Source: an uncultured Lachnospiraceae bacterium (GTDB taxonomy: Bacteria > Bacillota > Clostridia > Lachnospirales > Lachnospiraceae). Taken from it: a stretch of 23,645 nt of DNA. The position numbers were made by a program, and so were the translations under genes. The notes under the pieces were generated by a model that searched no databases, was not told the DNA's origin, and saw only the letters and a program-made list of their open reading frames with translations. The stretch is from contig CAJTZH010000039.1 of the NCBI GenBank assembly GCA_910584325.1, positions 1-23,645 of the forward strand, read 5' to 3'. Below are positions 6,246-15,013 of this stretch, piece by piece (positions within the stretch are counted from its first letter, which is position 1; each line of letters opens with the position of its first letter).

Positions 6246-9200
6246 ATGAAGTTTGTTCAATGGGTGAAAACAGGAAAAAGAATATTCTGCTGTCTGCTGG
6301 TCTTTGTGTTGATTGCAGGGATGAGTGTGAATTTTCTTTATGCGGGCGAAGCAGATTTTACAGGGGATGGAGTAGACACTTATGCCAGTGACGATGAATT
6401 AGTAGTAGATGGTATTAAATATGATATAACTGGTACAGATGTTGCTCGTGTTTCAACAGGACAAGATACCGGATTAAGCGGAGTGGTAGTAATTCCTGCT
6501 AGTATTTCAGATGGGAATGACTCATATTCTGTGGTTTCAATTCATGAGGATGCATTTAGAGGATGTAATAATATAACATTCATAGAAATACCGGATAGTG
6601 TCACAAGTATACAAAATAATGCGTTTGTGGGTTGTAGTAATCTGAAAGAAGTAAAATTGTCAACAAATCTTCAGATGATAGGAATGAATGCATTTTCGGA
6701 TTGTCAAAGTTTAAGGAGAATAGAAATACCGGATCATGTTACAAGAATATGGTGGGGAGCGTTTTTCAATTGTAGTAGTTTGGAAGAAGTAAAGTTGTCA
6801 ATAAATCTTGAAAAGATTATGAATAGTACATTTTATAATTGCAGTAGTTTAAAAGTCATAGAAATACCGGATAGTGTTACAAGTATAGAAGAAAGTGCGT
6901 TTTATGGTTGTAGCAATTTAGAAGAAGTAAAATTGCCAACAAATCTTCAAATGATGGAGAGGAGCGCGTTTGGTCAATGTAGCAGTTTAAAAGTCATAGA
7001 AATACCAGATAGTGTCACAAGTATAGAAGATTTTACGTTTCAGGGTTGTAGTAATTTGGAAACAGTAAAACTGCCAACAAATCTTGAGACGATTAAAGAT
7101 AATGCATTTACTCAATGTAACAGTTTAAGAATGATAGAAATACCGGACAGCGTTACAAGCATAAATGATAGTGCGTTTGGGTGGTGCAGCAATTTGGAAG
7201 AAATAAAATTGTCAGCGAGCCTTCAGACGATTGGAAGAAATGTATTTAGACAATGCGAAAATCTAAGAGTAATAGAAATACCGAATAGTGTTACGAGTGT
7301 GGGTGAAGGTGCATTTTTTGAATGTAGGAGTCTTGAAAAAGCCCAATTATCAGAAAATCTTCAGACAATAGAAAAACAGGCGTTTTTTGGCTGTCAAAAT
7401 CTGGCAATGATAGAAATACCAGACAGTGTTACAAGTATAGAAGAAAGTGCGTTTTTGGGTTGTAGTAATTTGGAAGAAATAAAGTTGTCAGAAAATCTTC
7501 AGACGATTGAACATGACGCATTTGTTAACTGTCAAAGTCTAAGAATGATAAAAATACCAGACAGCGTTACGAGTGTAGGGAGTGATGCATTTAGTGGTTG
7601 CATGAGTCTGGAAGAAATAAAATTTTCAGCAAATCTTTCTGGTATTGGAGAACGTGTGTTTTTGGGCTGCCAAAATCTAGACATAATTGAAATACCCAAC
7701 CATATTGTTACGGCACCATATGCGTTTATGTATGCAGCGTCCCTAGAAACAGCCAAAATTTCTGACCAACTTGTCATAGATAATACCTTTCGTGAATGTC
7801 GGCAACTGGAAACATTACAAATTAAAGTTACGATGAAAGACGGAAATAGTATTATACCTATTGAAAATGCAAGTGGAATGAGTGGTTTTTCTTATACGGG
7901 TCCACCGCTCAACCGTAAACTGGAGTTCTGGACGGAAGACGGCAGCGCGAAACTGACAGGAGATGCGCTGAAAGCCGCTCAAAAAGCATATATGGCAGTA
8001 GAGGACGGTGATACAAGCGATAACCTCTGGTATGGATGGGAGGTTGTACCGGCGTATGAAGTGACGCTTGCTGTCAATAAAGACGGGAAACCGTGGACAG
8101 ACCATGGCAGGATTTTGAAACTGACAAAAGATAACGGAAGCAGTTTTGTCGATAATCTTTCGTCTGTTTTGGACGGAACCTATCAGATTGTCGATTTTAC
8201 GGAAAATGCAGACGGAATCAATACGGGCGTGACGGTGGAAGTGAACGGAAGCAATGTTACAAGCAGTCCGATTAATTATTATACAGTGACGTTTTATGAC
8301 GGCGCGGACAATCCTTACGGAACCGATACTGCCCAGAAACCGCAGATTGTTTTAAGCGGTACAAATGCGGCGGTTCCTGCTGAACCGCAAAAGTCAGAAT
8401 ATCGTTTTGACGGGTGGAAGAACGATGAGAACGGACAAACCCCGTTTGACTTCTCGGCGAAAATAACGAATACAACAGGCATTTATGCAGGCTGGACGAA
8501 AAATCCGGTGAAACGTCAGCATACGATTACGGCTTTCGCAGGGGAAGGCGGCAGTATTTCTCCGAGCGGCAGCGTGGTCATAGAGGAAGGATTGAATCAG
8601 GAGTTTTCGATTGTTCCCGACGAGGGGTATGAAATTTTGTCTGTGGAAGTGGACGGTATCAAACAGGAAGCGGCAGGAAGTTATGTTTTTACAAATGTAA
8701 CCGCAAATCACAGTATTCGTGCGGAATTTATAAAAAAGAACACGGGAGAGATACAACCTCCGACCGAACCGGAGAAGCCGACCGATCCGGAGACACCAAC
8801 TAAGCCGGAAACCCCGACTGAACCAGAATCTCCGACCGATCCGGAGAAGCCGACCGAGCCGGAAACCCCAACTGAACCAGAATCTCCGACCGAACCGGAA
8901 ACCCCAACTGAGCCGGAAACACCAACCGAGCCGGAAACTCCGACCGAGCCGGAGTTTCCAGAAAACCCGGATGCGCCGGATGATACAGACAGTACGGACG
9001 AACCGGATGTTTCTGATACACCGACGGGTTCCGGCAGTACAGGCGGCATAAAAGACAGCGAACCGGTGACCTCCGGTTTGTCCCATATCAATATGTACGC
9101 GACGATTGCCATGATAGCAGGTATTTCGTATCTGTTGTTATATTTTGTCGAAAAGAAACAGGGAATGAGTGAAGAAAAGAAAAATAAGCTGATAGCATCC

Positions 9201-9347
9201 CTGATAGCATGGGCAAAAAGCGGCGCAGGTTCACAGAGAGGACTGAAACGGGCGGCTGCCGTTGTGTTAATCGTTCTGATTCTGTTTTATTATCATACGA
9301 TAGGAAAGAAACTTTCTTCGGAGTGGGAAAATTTGTATGAAAATTAA
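6246..9347 (+). CDS. BspA-like leucine-rich-repeat surface protein with atypical sorting signal
   Basis: A 1033-residue secreted protein, intact in frame. The start ATG follows AGGAGC. Residues 1-33 are a signal peptide. Seventeen alternating LRR_5-type units (IEIPDSVTSI... and VKLSTNLQ...) fill about 110-510. A spacer leads to an InlB-like beta-repeat module at about 679-755 (VTFYDGADNPYG, YRFDGWKNDENG, IYAGW) and a second Gly-rich bacterial repeat at about 760-829 (ITAFAGEGGSISPSG). A Pro/Thr/Glu spacer of about 838-905 (PTEPET units) would extend the head from the wall. Then comes EPVTSG, a hydrophobic span (about 948-968), a KK-containing turn, and an unusual further tail with a second hydrophobic span (about 1002-1020). 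The pattern fits a cell-wall-anchored adhesin whose substrate site may be PVTSG. The sortase gene starts inside its last codons (11-bp overlap). BspA-like proteins often bind host or bacterial surfaces; the ligand here is unknown. Confidence 0.9.
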   Translation: MKFVQWVKTGKRIFCCLLVFVLIAGMSVNFLYAGEADFTGDGVDTYASDDELVVDGIKYDITGTDVARVSTGQDTGLSGVVVIPASISDGNDSYSVVSIHEDAFRGCNNITFIEIPDSVTSIQNNAFVGCSNLKEVKLSTNLQMIGMNAFSDCQSLRRIEIPDHVTRIWWGAFFNCSSLEEVKLSINLEKIMNSTFYNCSSLKVIEIPDSVTSIEESAFYGCSNLEEVKLPTNLQMMERSAFGQCSSLKVIEIPDSVTSIEDFTFQGCSNLETVKLPTNLETIKDNAFTQCNSLRMIEIPDSVTSINDSAFGWCSNLEEIKLSASLQTIGRNVFRQCENLRVIEIPNSVTSVGEGAFFECRSLEKAQLSENLQTIEKQAFFGCQNLAMIEIPDSVTSIEESAFLGCSNLEEIKLSENLQTIEHDAFVNCQSLRMIKIPDSVTSVGSDAFSGCMSLEEIKFSANLSGIGERVFLGCQNLDIIEIPNHIVTAPYAFMYAASLETAKISDQLVIDNTFRECRQLETLQIKVTMKDGNSIIPIENASGMSGFSYTGPPLNRKLEFWTEDGSAKLTGDALKAAQKAYMAVEDGDTSDNLWYGWEVVPAYEVTLAVNKDGKPWTDHGRILKLTKDNGSSFVDNLSSVLDGTYQIVDFTENADGINTGVTVEVNGSNVTSSPINYYTVTFYDGADNPYGTDTAQKPQIVLSGTNAAVPAEPQKSEYRFDGWKNDENGQTPFDFSAKITNTTGIYAGWTKNPVKRQHTITAFAGEGGSISPSGSVVIEEGLNQEFSIVPDEGYEILSVEVDGIKQEAAGSYVFTNVTANHSIRAEFIKKNTGEIQPPTEPEKPTDPETPTKPETPTEPESPTDPEKPTEPETPTEPESPTEPETPTEPETPTEPETPTEPEFPENPDAPDDTDSTDEPDVSDTPTGSGSTGGIKDSEPVTSGLSHINMYATIAMIAGISYLLLYFVEKKQGMSEEKKNKLIASLIAWAKSGAGSQRGLKRAAAVVLIVLILFYYHTIGKKLSSEWENLYEN
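6570..7730 (+). repeat. LRR-coding tandem repeats, about 138-bp period
   Basis: The LRR-coding part of the first surface protein is built from two alternating 23-residue units: type A with IEIPDSVTSI (9 copies) and type B with KLSxNLQ (8 copies). The nucleotide period is therefore about 138 bp, with blocks such as GAAATACCGGATAGTGTTAC recurring with few changes. Such repeats can expand or contract by recombination. The same unit types occur in the second paralogue (about 10490-11250). Confidence 0.85.
8756..8960 (+). repeat. Pro/Thr/Glu spacer repeat, 18-bp units (copy 1)
   Basis: Imperfect 18-bp repeats encode hexapeptides of the type PTEPET, with variants KPTDPE and SPTEPE. This low-complexity wall-spanning stalk is about 70 residues long. 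The matching region in the second LRR gene (12250-12385) is shorter, showing that unit number changes. Confidence 0.85.
9050..9332 (+). repeat. 283-bp tract identical to 12475-12757 (copy 1)
   Basis: This tract is base-for-base the same as 12475-12757 (offset 3425). It encodes the EPVTSG motif, both hydrophobic spans and the C-terminal tail. Flanking sequence in both genes is similar but not identical, so recent gene conversion or duplication is likely. Identity stops 5 bp before the sortase start codon. Confidence 0.92.
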
Positions 9348-10113
9348 AAAGAAACTGCATTTAATCCGTATTGTACTTTTGCTGGTTGTCATAATTTGTG
9401 TCGTTTTAATTGTACATACATATTATTTATCGGAAGTTCACAAAAGAAAGCACGCGGATTTAATTCGTTTTGCAAGGGAGGCGGAGGAAAAACCGTTGCC
9501 GCAATATGATTCGGTTGCGGAAATTGAGCAGCCGGGCATGCTTAGTAAATATGTAAATCTTTATTCAAAAAATCATGATTTGGCAGGCTGGCTTTCCATT
9601 CCCGAAACGGTTATCGATTATCCCGTGATGCAGTGTGAGGACAATGTATATTACCTTTCGCATGATTTTTTCGGAAACGAAGACCGGTATGGCTGTCTGT
9701 TTGTAAAAAATATTGCGGATATCGATACGCCCGGAACAAATTTTATTATTTACGGACATAGCATGTGGGACGGTTCCATGTTTGGCAGTCTGGAAAAATA
9801 TAAATCTGAGAGCTATTGCAGAGAACATCCGATAATATACTTTGATACGCTTTATGAAGAGCGGACGTATGAAGTGATGGCGGTCTTTTTGTCCAAAGTA
9901 TATGACCAAAATGATGATGTGTTTAAATATTATCAGTTTTATCAGGCGGATTCGGAGGAAGAATTCCGTGTATTTTATGAAAACATTAAGGAACTGTCTC
10001 TTTATGATACGGGAGTAACGGCGCAGTATGGGGATACATTTCTAATGCTTTCCACCTGTGCGTATCATGAAGAAGACGGAAGGCTTGTGGTAGTGGCGAA
10101 GAAGAAAGAGTAA
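9337..10113 (+). CDS. Class B sortase
   Basis: A membrane-anchored cysteine transpeptidase that cleaves a sorting motif in exported proteins and joins them to the peptidoglycan cross-bridge. The 258-residue protein has an N-terminal membrane anchor (about 8-30) and a catalytic domain containing His141 (IYGHSMWDGSMF), Cys241 (LSTCAY) and Arg249 (DGRLVVVA), the full sortase triad. GHSMWDG and the STCAYHEEDGR arrangement indicate class B. The ATG at 9337 overlaps the end of the LRR gene (GAAAATTTGTATGAAAATTAA); translation is probably coupled to it. Its immediate neighbours, two LRR proteins sharing an EPVTSG signal, are the obvious substrates (inference). The second LRR gene lacks a following sortase. 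Confidence 0.93.
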   Translation: MKIKKKLHLIRIVLLLVVIICVVLIVHTYYLSEVHKRKHADLIRFAREAEEKPLPQYDSVAEIEQPGMLSKYVNLYSKNHDLAGWLSIPETVIDYPVMQCEDNVYYLSHDFFGNEDRYGCLFVKNIADIDTPGTNFIIYGHSMWDGSMFGSLEKYKSESYCREHPIIYFDTLYEERTYEVMAVFLSKVYDQNDDVFKYYQFYQADSEEEFRVFYENIKELSLYDTGVTAQYGDTFLMLSTCAYHEEDGRLVVVAKKKE

Positions 10114-12249
10114 AAATGAACTATGTCAGGTATCTGTTTTAAATAGGCAAAAGGAGCATAAGGATATGAAATTGATTCAATGGATGAAAGCAGGAAAAAG
10201 AATATTCTGCTGTCTGCTGGTCTTGGTGCTGACTGCAGGGCAAAGCGTGCCGTTGGTGTATGCGGAGGATATAGAGAAAAGCAGTGTGCGGGAGGCAGAA
10301 AAAACGATGTTTATGTCGGGCGTTTTCATTTCTGGGTATATGATGACGGGTATGCGGAAATTGCAGAGAACTAGCGTTCGGACTTACGTGACTCGGTAGT
10401 GGTTCCTAGTGAAGTTATATATCAGGGCAACGCCTATCCGGTTGTATCCATTGCGGACAATGCGTTTTCAGAATGCTACTTTATCACTTATTTAGAAATA
10501 CCGGACAGTGTGACGCACATAGGAAATAATGCATTTAAGAGCTGTTGTTTTCAGGAAATTAAATTGTCTCAAAATCTTTTGACAATAGGAGACGGTGCAT
10601 TTGAGGAGTGCGATTTCCAGACCGTAGAGATACCGGAAAGCGTTATCTCTATTGGAGAAAGAGCTTTTTACCGCTGTGAAAATCTGAAAACAATAAAAAT
10701 ACCTGAAAATGTTCAAACCATTAAAGAGTCAACATTTGCAGAAAGTAGTTTGGAGAACATAGAGATACCCGATAGTGTGACAAGTATTGAAAAAAGTGCA
10801 TTTTATGATTGTGACAATTTGACAGAAATAAAGTTGCCCCAAAATCTTCAGCTAATAGGTAATGGGACATTTGCAAATTGTGCTACTTTGTATAGTATAG
10901 AAATACCCGATAGTGTGACCCAAATTGGAGCGAACGCGTTTGGCAGTAGTGGATTAAAGAATGTCAAATTGCCGAAGAATCTCCAGACAATAGAAGAGTT
11001 AACATTTAGTTGCTGTCTTATTGAAAAAATTGAGATTCCAGACAGTGTTACAACTATCGAAGAAAAAGCTTTTTGGGCGAGTTCTAATTTGAAAGAGATA
11101 AAGTTATCCGACAATCTCCAGACAATCGGAGAGGGGGCATTTTCTATCAATTTCCTGAAAAATGTGGAAATACCAAACAGTGTTCATAGTTGTGTTGCGG
11201 GATTTAAGCAGGCAGAGCTTTTGGAAACAGCAAAAATACCTGACAGTATGGTTATCAATAACACATTTTTATATTGTATGTCCTTAGAGACACTGCAGAT
11301 AAAAGTGAGGATGCAGGACGGAAAGGTAATACCTGTTGAAAATGTAAGTGGAATAGATGGTTTTGAGTATAATTCTATTGGTACGATTACACCGGTGCAG
11401 CTTAACCGCAAACTGGAATTCTGGACGGAAGACGGTCAGCAAAGACTTACCGGTGAGGCGTTGGAAACCGCCCAAAAAGCATATCTGGCAGTAGAAGACG
11501 GTGATACGGGTGATAACCTCTGGTATGGATGGGAGGTAGTGCCGCCTGCTTATGAAGTAACGCTTACCGTTAATAAAGACGGAAAGACATGGATGAATCA
11601 TGACAGGATTTTGAAACTGACAAAAGATAACGGTAATAGTTTCGTTGGGAATCTTTCTTCTGTGGAAGACGGAACCTATCAGATTGTTGATTTTACGGAA
11701 AATGCAGACGGAATCAATACGGGCGTGACGGTGGAAGTGAACGGAAGCAATGTTACAAGCAGTCCGGTTAATTATTATACAGTGACGTTTTATGACGGCG
11801 CTGACAATCCTTACGGAACCGATACTGTCCAGAAACCGCAGATTGCTTTAAGCGGTACAAATGCGGCGGTTCCTGCTGAACCGCAAAAGTCAGGGTATCG
11901 TTTTGACGGGTGGAAGAACGATGAGAACGGACAAACCCCGTTTGACTTTTCGGCGAAAATAACGAATACGACCGATATTTATGCAGGCTGGATGAAAAAT
12001 CCGGCGAAACGGCAGCATACGATTACGGCTTTTGCAGGGGAAGGCGGCAGTATTTCTCCAAGCGGCAGCGTGATCGTAGAGGATGGATTGAATCAGGAGT
12101 TTTCGATTGTTCCTGACGAGGGGGTATGAAATTTTGTCTGTGGAAGTGGACGGCATCAAACAGGAAGCGGCAGGAAGTTATGCTTTTACAAATGTAACCG
12201 CAAATCACAGTATTCGTGCAGAATTTGTAAAAAAGAACACGGGAGAGGT

Positions 12250-12385
12250 ACAACCTCCGACCGAGCCGGAGCAACCGACGAAACCAGAGACACCGACCGA
12301 GCCGGAAACTCCGACTGAACCAGAATCTCCGACCGAGCCGGAGACACCGACCGAGCCGGAGACCCCGACCGAGCCAGAGCATCCA
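12250..12385 (+). repeat. Pro/Thr/Glu spacer repeat, 18-bp units (copy 2)
   Basis: The stalk region of the second LRR gene has the same PTEPET-type hexapeptide units as 8756-8960 but fewer of them, ending in HPENPDTP where copy 1 has FPENPDAP. Confidence 0.82.
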
Positions 12386-12474
12386 GAAAACCCGGATACA
12401 CCGGGTGATACAGACAGTACGGACGAACCGGATGTTTCTGATCCACCGACGGGTTCCGGCAGTATGGGCGGAAC

Positions 12475-12757
12475 AAAAGACAGCGAACCGGTGACCTCCG
12501 GTTTGTCCCATATCAATATGTACGCGACGATTGCCATGATAGCAGGTATTTCGTATCTGTTGTTATATTTTGTCGAAAAGAAACAGGGAATGAGTGAAGA
12601 AAAGAAAAATAAGCTGATAGCATCCCTGATAGCATGGGCAAAAAGCGGCGCAGGTTCACAGAGAGGACTGAAACGGGCGGCTGCCGTTGTGTTAATCGTT
12701 CTGATTCTGTTTTATTATCATACGATAGGAAAGAAACTTTCTTCGGAGTGGGAAAAT
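12475..12757 (+). repeat. 283-bp tract identical to 9050-9332 (copy 2)
   Basis: Identical partner of the C-terminal tract in the first LRR gene. Just after the tract, copy 2 reads CTGTACGAAAATTAG where copy 1 reads TTGTATGAAAATTAA. All three differences are silent for the LRR protein (Leu, Tyr, stop), yet one of them removes the ATG that starts the sortase in copy 1. Confidence 0.92.
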
Positions 12758-12826
12758 CTGTACGAAAATTAGTTATTGTTAATTCGTGAACAACTTATTA
12801 AGAAAATGTAAAAATTGTCAGGCATA

Positions 12827-12855
12827 TTGACTTTTTCTTGTCAAAATGCGATAAT
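12827..12855 (+). promoter_or_regulatory. Promoter of pckA
   Basis: TTGACT (12827-12832) and GATAAT (12850-12855) are separated by 17 nt, about 35 nt upstream of the pckA start. The gap 12773-12889 otherwise shows no terminator for the LRR gene. Confidence 0.75.
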
Positions 12856-12889
12856 AAATAAAACTTTGAAAAGAAGGAGGACATATTAA

Positions 12890-14596
12890 ATGTCAACAAA
12901 AGCTTATTATCCAATTAGCGAAATCGGCGCAGGCAAGCCGGGTTTCTCTAAGACACGTTCAATCATTGAGGCTGCTTTCTATGGAAACAATGTGGTTAAG
13001 GTGAACACATTGAAAGAAGCTTATGAGATGGCAAAGAATTCTCCGGGTACGGTTGTGACAGACATGCCTGTTAAGGACGGCGACCTTTTCGGTCTTGAGA
13101 AGGACGCGAAGGTATTGTTATTTAACGATGGTGCGGTAACAGGACGTTATGCAGCGGCACGCCGTATCAAGGGCGAGCCGGGCGTTGATGAAGCGAAGCT
13201 TGATAAAGTAGTTATGGATGCAGTTTACGAGACAAGATGGAAGACAATGTACCATGCGGAATGTTTTGTAGGTCTGGACCCTGAATTTATGGTAAAGGCA
13301 CATCTTCTGATTCCGGAAGGAGAAGAGAACCTTCTTTACAACTGGATGCTGAATTTCCAGTATATGTCAGATGATTATGTTAAGATGTATAAGAACTCAA
13401 AGCCGGTTGGCGATGGCAAGGAGCCGGATATTTATATCTTCTCTGACCCACAGTGGACTCCTGGCACAAGACCGGACGTTGACTACAGCTGCTTAAGCGA
13501 CCCGCTTACGCTCTGCTATTTTGACACAAACCAGAACTGTGCCGCAATTCTCGGTATGAGATATTTCGGTGAGCACAAGAAGGGTACGCTGACAATGGCA
13601 TGGGCGCTCGCTAACAGAAACGGATACGCATCCTGCCACGGCGGACAGAAAGAGTATACATTGGAAGATGGCAGCAAGTTCGTTGCTTCCGTATATGGTC
13701 TTTCCGGTTCCGGTAAGTCAACACTGACGCATGCAAAGCACGGCGGAAAGTATCCTGCAATTAAGGTTCTTCATGATGACGCGTTTATTATCAATACAGA
13801 TACATGCGCATCAATTGCTCTTGAGCCTACATATTTTGACAAGACAGCAGATTATCCGACAGGATGTCCTGATAACGAGTACCTGCTGACTGTTCAGAAC
13901 TGCTCATGCACGATGGATGAGAACGGTAAGATTCAGCTTGTAACGGAAGATATCAGAAACGGTAACGGACGTGCGATTAAGTCGAAGTTATGGTCACCGA
14001 ACCGTGTGGACAAGATTGACGCTCCTGTTAACGCAATCTTCTGGATTATGAAAGACCCGACCATTCCACCGGTTGTTAAGTTAAAGGGTGCTGCGCTGGC
14101 ATCCGTAATGGGCGCTACGCTTGCTACAAAGACATCTTCGGCAGAACGTGTAGCCGCAGGTACTGATTTGAACGCAATCCGTATCGTACCTTACGCAAAT
14201 CCGTTCAGAACATATCCGCTTGTACATGACTATGAGAAGTTCAAGAAGCTGGTAGACGAGAAGAACGTAGACTGCTATATTGTAAACACAGGTGATTTCA
14301 TGGGTCAGAAGGTAAAACCTGCAGACACATTGGGTATTCTTGAGACTATCGTTGAAGGAAAGGCTAAGTTTGAGCAGTGGGGACCATTCGAAGATATTGA
14401 AATCATGAACGACTGGTCAGGCAAGACCGGCGACTTTACACCGGATTTTAACGACGCAGATTACAAGGCTCAGTTAAAGAGCGCTATGCAGACGCGTGTA
14501 AAGGCTGTTGAAGACTTTGCTACAAAGAAGGAAGGATATGACAAACTTCCTGAAGAAGCATTGGCTGCATTAAAGAAACTTGTTGACGTATTATAA
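12890..14596 (+). CDS. pckA: Phosphoenolpyruvate carboxykinase (ATP)
   Basis: This enzyme interconverts oxaloacetate + ATP and PEP + CO2 + ADP. In gut anaerobes it often runs toward oxaloacetate, fixing CO2 and gaining ATP on the way to succinate or propionate; the direction here cannot be read from sequence. The P-loop is GLSGSGKST at residues 270-278, and HDDAFII about 25 residues later carries the metal-binding acidic residues. Other family blocks include YHAECFVGLDP and the C-terminal part with RIVPYANPFRTYPL. At 568 residues it is slightly longer than the usual 525-540. The start ATG follows AAGGAGG by 9 nt. It is a single-gene unit with its own promoter and strong terminator. Codon use is noticeably more refined (GGT, AAG, AAC) than in the LRR genes, suggesting high expression. 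Confidence 0.97.
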   Translation: MSTKAYYPISEIGAGKPGFSKTRSIIEAAFYGNNVVKVNTLKEAYEMAKNSPGTVVTDMPVKDGDLFGLEKDAKVLLFNDGAVTGRYAAARRIKGEPGVDEAKLDKVVMDAVYETRWKTMYHAECFVGLDPEFMVKAHLLIPEGEENLLYNWMLNFQYMSDDYVKMYKNSKPVGDGKEPDIYIFSDPQWTPGTRPDVDYSCLSDPLTLCYFDTNQNCAAILGMRYFGEHKKGTLTMAWALANRNGYASCHGGQKEYTLEDGSKFVASVYGLSGSGKSTLTHAKHGGKYPAIKVLHDDAFIINTDTCASIALEPTYFDKTADYPTGCPDNEYLLTVQNCSCTMDENGKIQLVTEDIRNGNGRAIKSKLWSPNRVDKIDAPVNAIFWIMKDPTIPPVVKLKGAALASVMGATLATKTSSAERVAAGTDLNAIRIVPYANPFRTYPLVHDYEKFKKLVDEKNVDCYIVNTGDFMGQKVKPADTLGILETIVEGKAKFEQWGPFEDIEIMNDWSGKTGDFTPDFNDADYKAQLKSAMQTRVKAVEDFATKKEGYDKLPEEALAALKKLVDVL

Positions 14597-14606
14597 GATA
14601 AACAAA

Positions 14607-14637
14607 AGCAGGTGTGGCTGTTCCACACCTGCTTTTT
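14607..14637 (+). terminator. pckA terminator
   Basis: The arms AGCAGGTGTGG (14607-14617) and CCACACCTGCT (14623-14633) pair perfectly with a 5-nt loop and are followed by a T tract to 14637. This is 10 nt after the pckA stop. Confidence 0.93.
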
Positions 14638-14684
14638 AAAAAAATAAAATGCGTTGTTTTATCAGTATATCAAGGAATTTGCGG

Positions 14685-14713
14685 TTGATTATTTTTCTTT
14701 TTTTTGGTATACT
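14685..14713 (+). promoter_or_regulatory. Promoter for the 6S RNA region
   Basis: TTGATT (14685-14690) and TATACT (14708-14713) are 17 nt apart. A second -10-like TATAAT at 14745-14750 lacks a good -35 but would place the start near 14757, close to the 6S core. Either could drive the RNA. Confidence 0.55.
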
Positions 14714-14783
14714 GTTTACAACACATAAAAATCATTTTAATGCATATAATAAATACGCAGAGGGAATTCTGCGTGAATTGAAA

Positions 14784-14984
14784 TTACCTGGAATGTGCGC
14801 CAGCCTATGATTTTGAACCTACATTTCATTATTGGGATTCCTATATCTGTGGACGGATGCCGGGCCAGACGCGTAAGCGATACGTTTTATGGGATTCTTA
14901 GAATCCTGTTACTGTACACTGGATGGCTGAAATTCACATGCGGTTGCCCACCTAGCTTAAGCTAGGCGTCGAAATTTTAGGTAA
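14784..14984 (+). ncRNA. ssrS: 6S RNA (core)
   Basis: 6S RNA mimics an open promoter and binds the housekeeping RNA polymerase holoenzyme, modulating transcription with growth phase. The sequence in this gap shows the expected long hairpin with a central bubble. The closing stem is 14784-14794 (TTACCTGGAAT) with 14974-14984 (ATTTTAGGTAA), 11 bp with two G-U pairs. The 5' strand of the bubble holds CCTATGATTTTGAACCTACA (from 14804), a block I recognise from Firmicute 6S RNAs. The 3' strand has TTGCCCACCTAGC and the small palindromic hairpin CCTAGCTTAAGCTAGG (14951-14966), also typical. The core is about 200 nt, the usual length. Precise ends depend on processing; the precursor may run from about 14720 or 14757 to the terminator at 15043. 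No open frame covers this stretch. A cis-acting leader of the next gene is the alternative. Confidence 0.8.
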
Positions 14985-15013
14985 CGGCATTTTGGGGTTT
15001 CAAAAAAAGAACG

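Larger units (their letters stand above)
10166..12772 (+). pseudogene. Second BspA-like LRR surface protein, broken by three lesions
   Basis: A tandem paralogue of the first LRR gene. The start ATG at 10166 follows AAGGAGC, and the signal peptide (MKLIQWMKAGKRIF...) closely matches copy 1. Lesion 1: an A6 run at 10299-10304; seven As would give the sensible reading EKNDVYVGRFHFWVYDDG in one frame. Lesion 2: an amber TAG at 10372-10374 in that restored frame (YAEIAEN, stop, RSDLRDSVVVPSE). Lesion 3: five Gs at 12120-12124 where copy 1 has four (8624-8627), shifting the frame before EILSVEVDG. Beyond the lesions the LRR, beta-repeat, Pro/Thr stalk and C-terminal signal all resemble copy 1. As read, only a short secreted peptide would be made. 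Lesions 1 and 3 lie in homopolymers and might be sequencing errors or slippage; lesion 2 is not. Confidence 0.85.

Noticed and set aside
6570..7730. Possible CRISPR-like or non-coding tandem array
   Set aside because: The period is 138 bp, in phase with codons, and encodes LRR units; there are no short identical repeats with unique spacers.
8394..9112. Long minus-strand open frames opposite the Pro/Thr stalk and beta-repeat region (up to 230 codons)
   Set aside because: They arise from the skewed codon use and 18-bp repeats of the LRR gene on the other strand, have biased low-complexity products (SGSVGVSG, FRLGRCFR) and no ribosome binding sites. The same frames recur opposite copy 2.
10166..10399. 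A separate small secreted protein gene at the start of LRR copy 2
   Set aside because: Its first 35 residues match the signal peptide of copy 1 and the rest becomes meaningless after the A6 run, so it is the truncated start of the broken paralogue.
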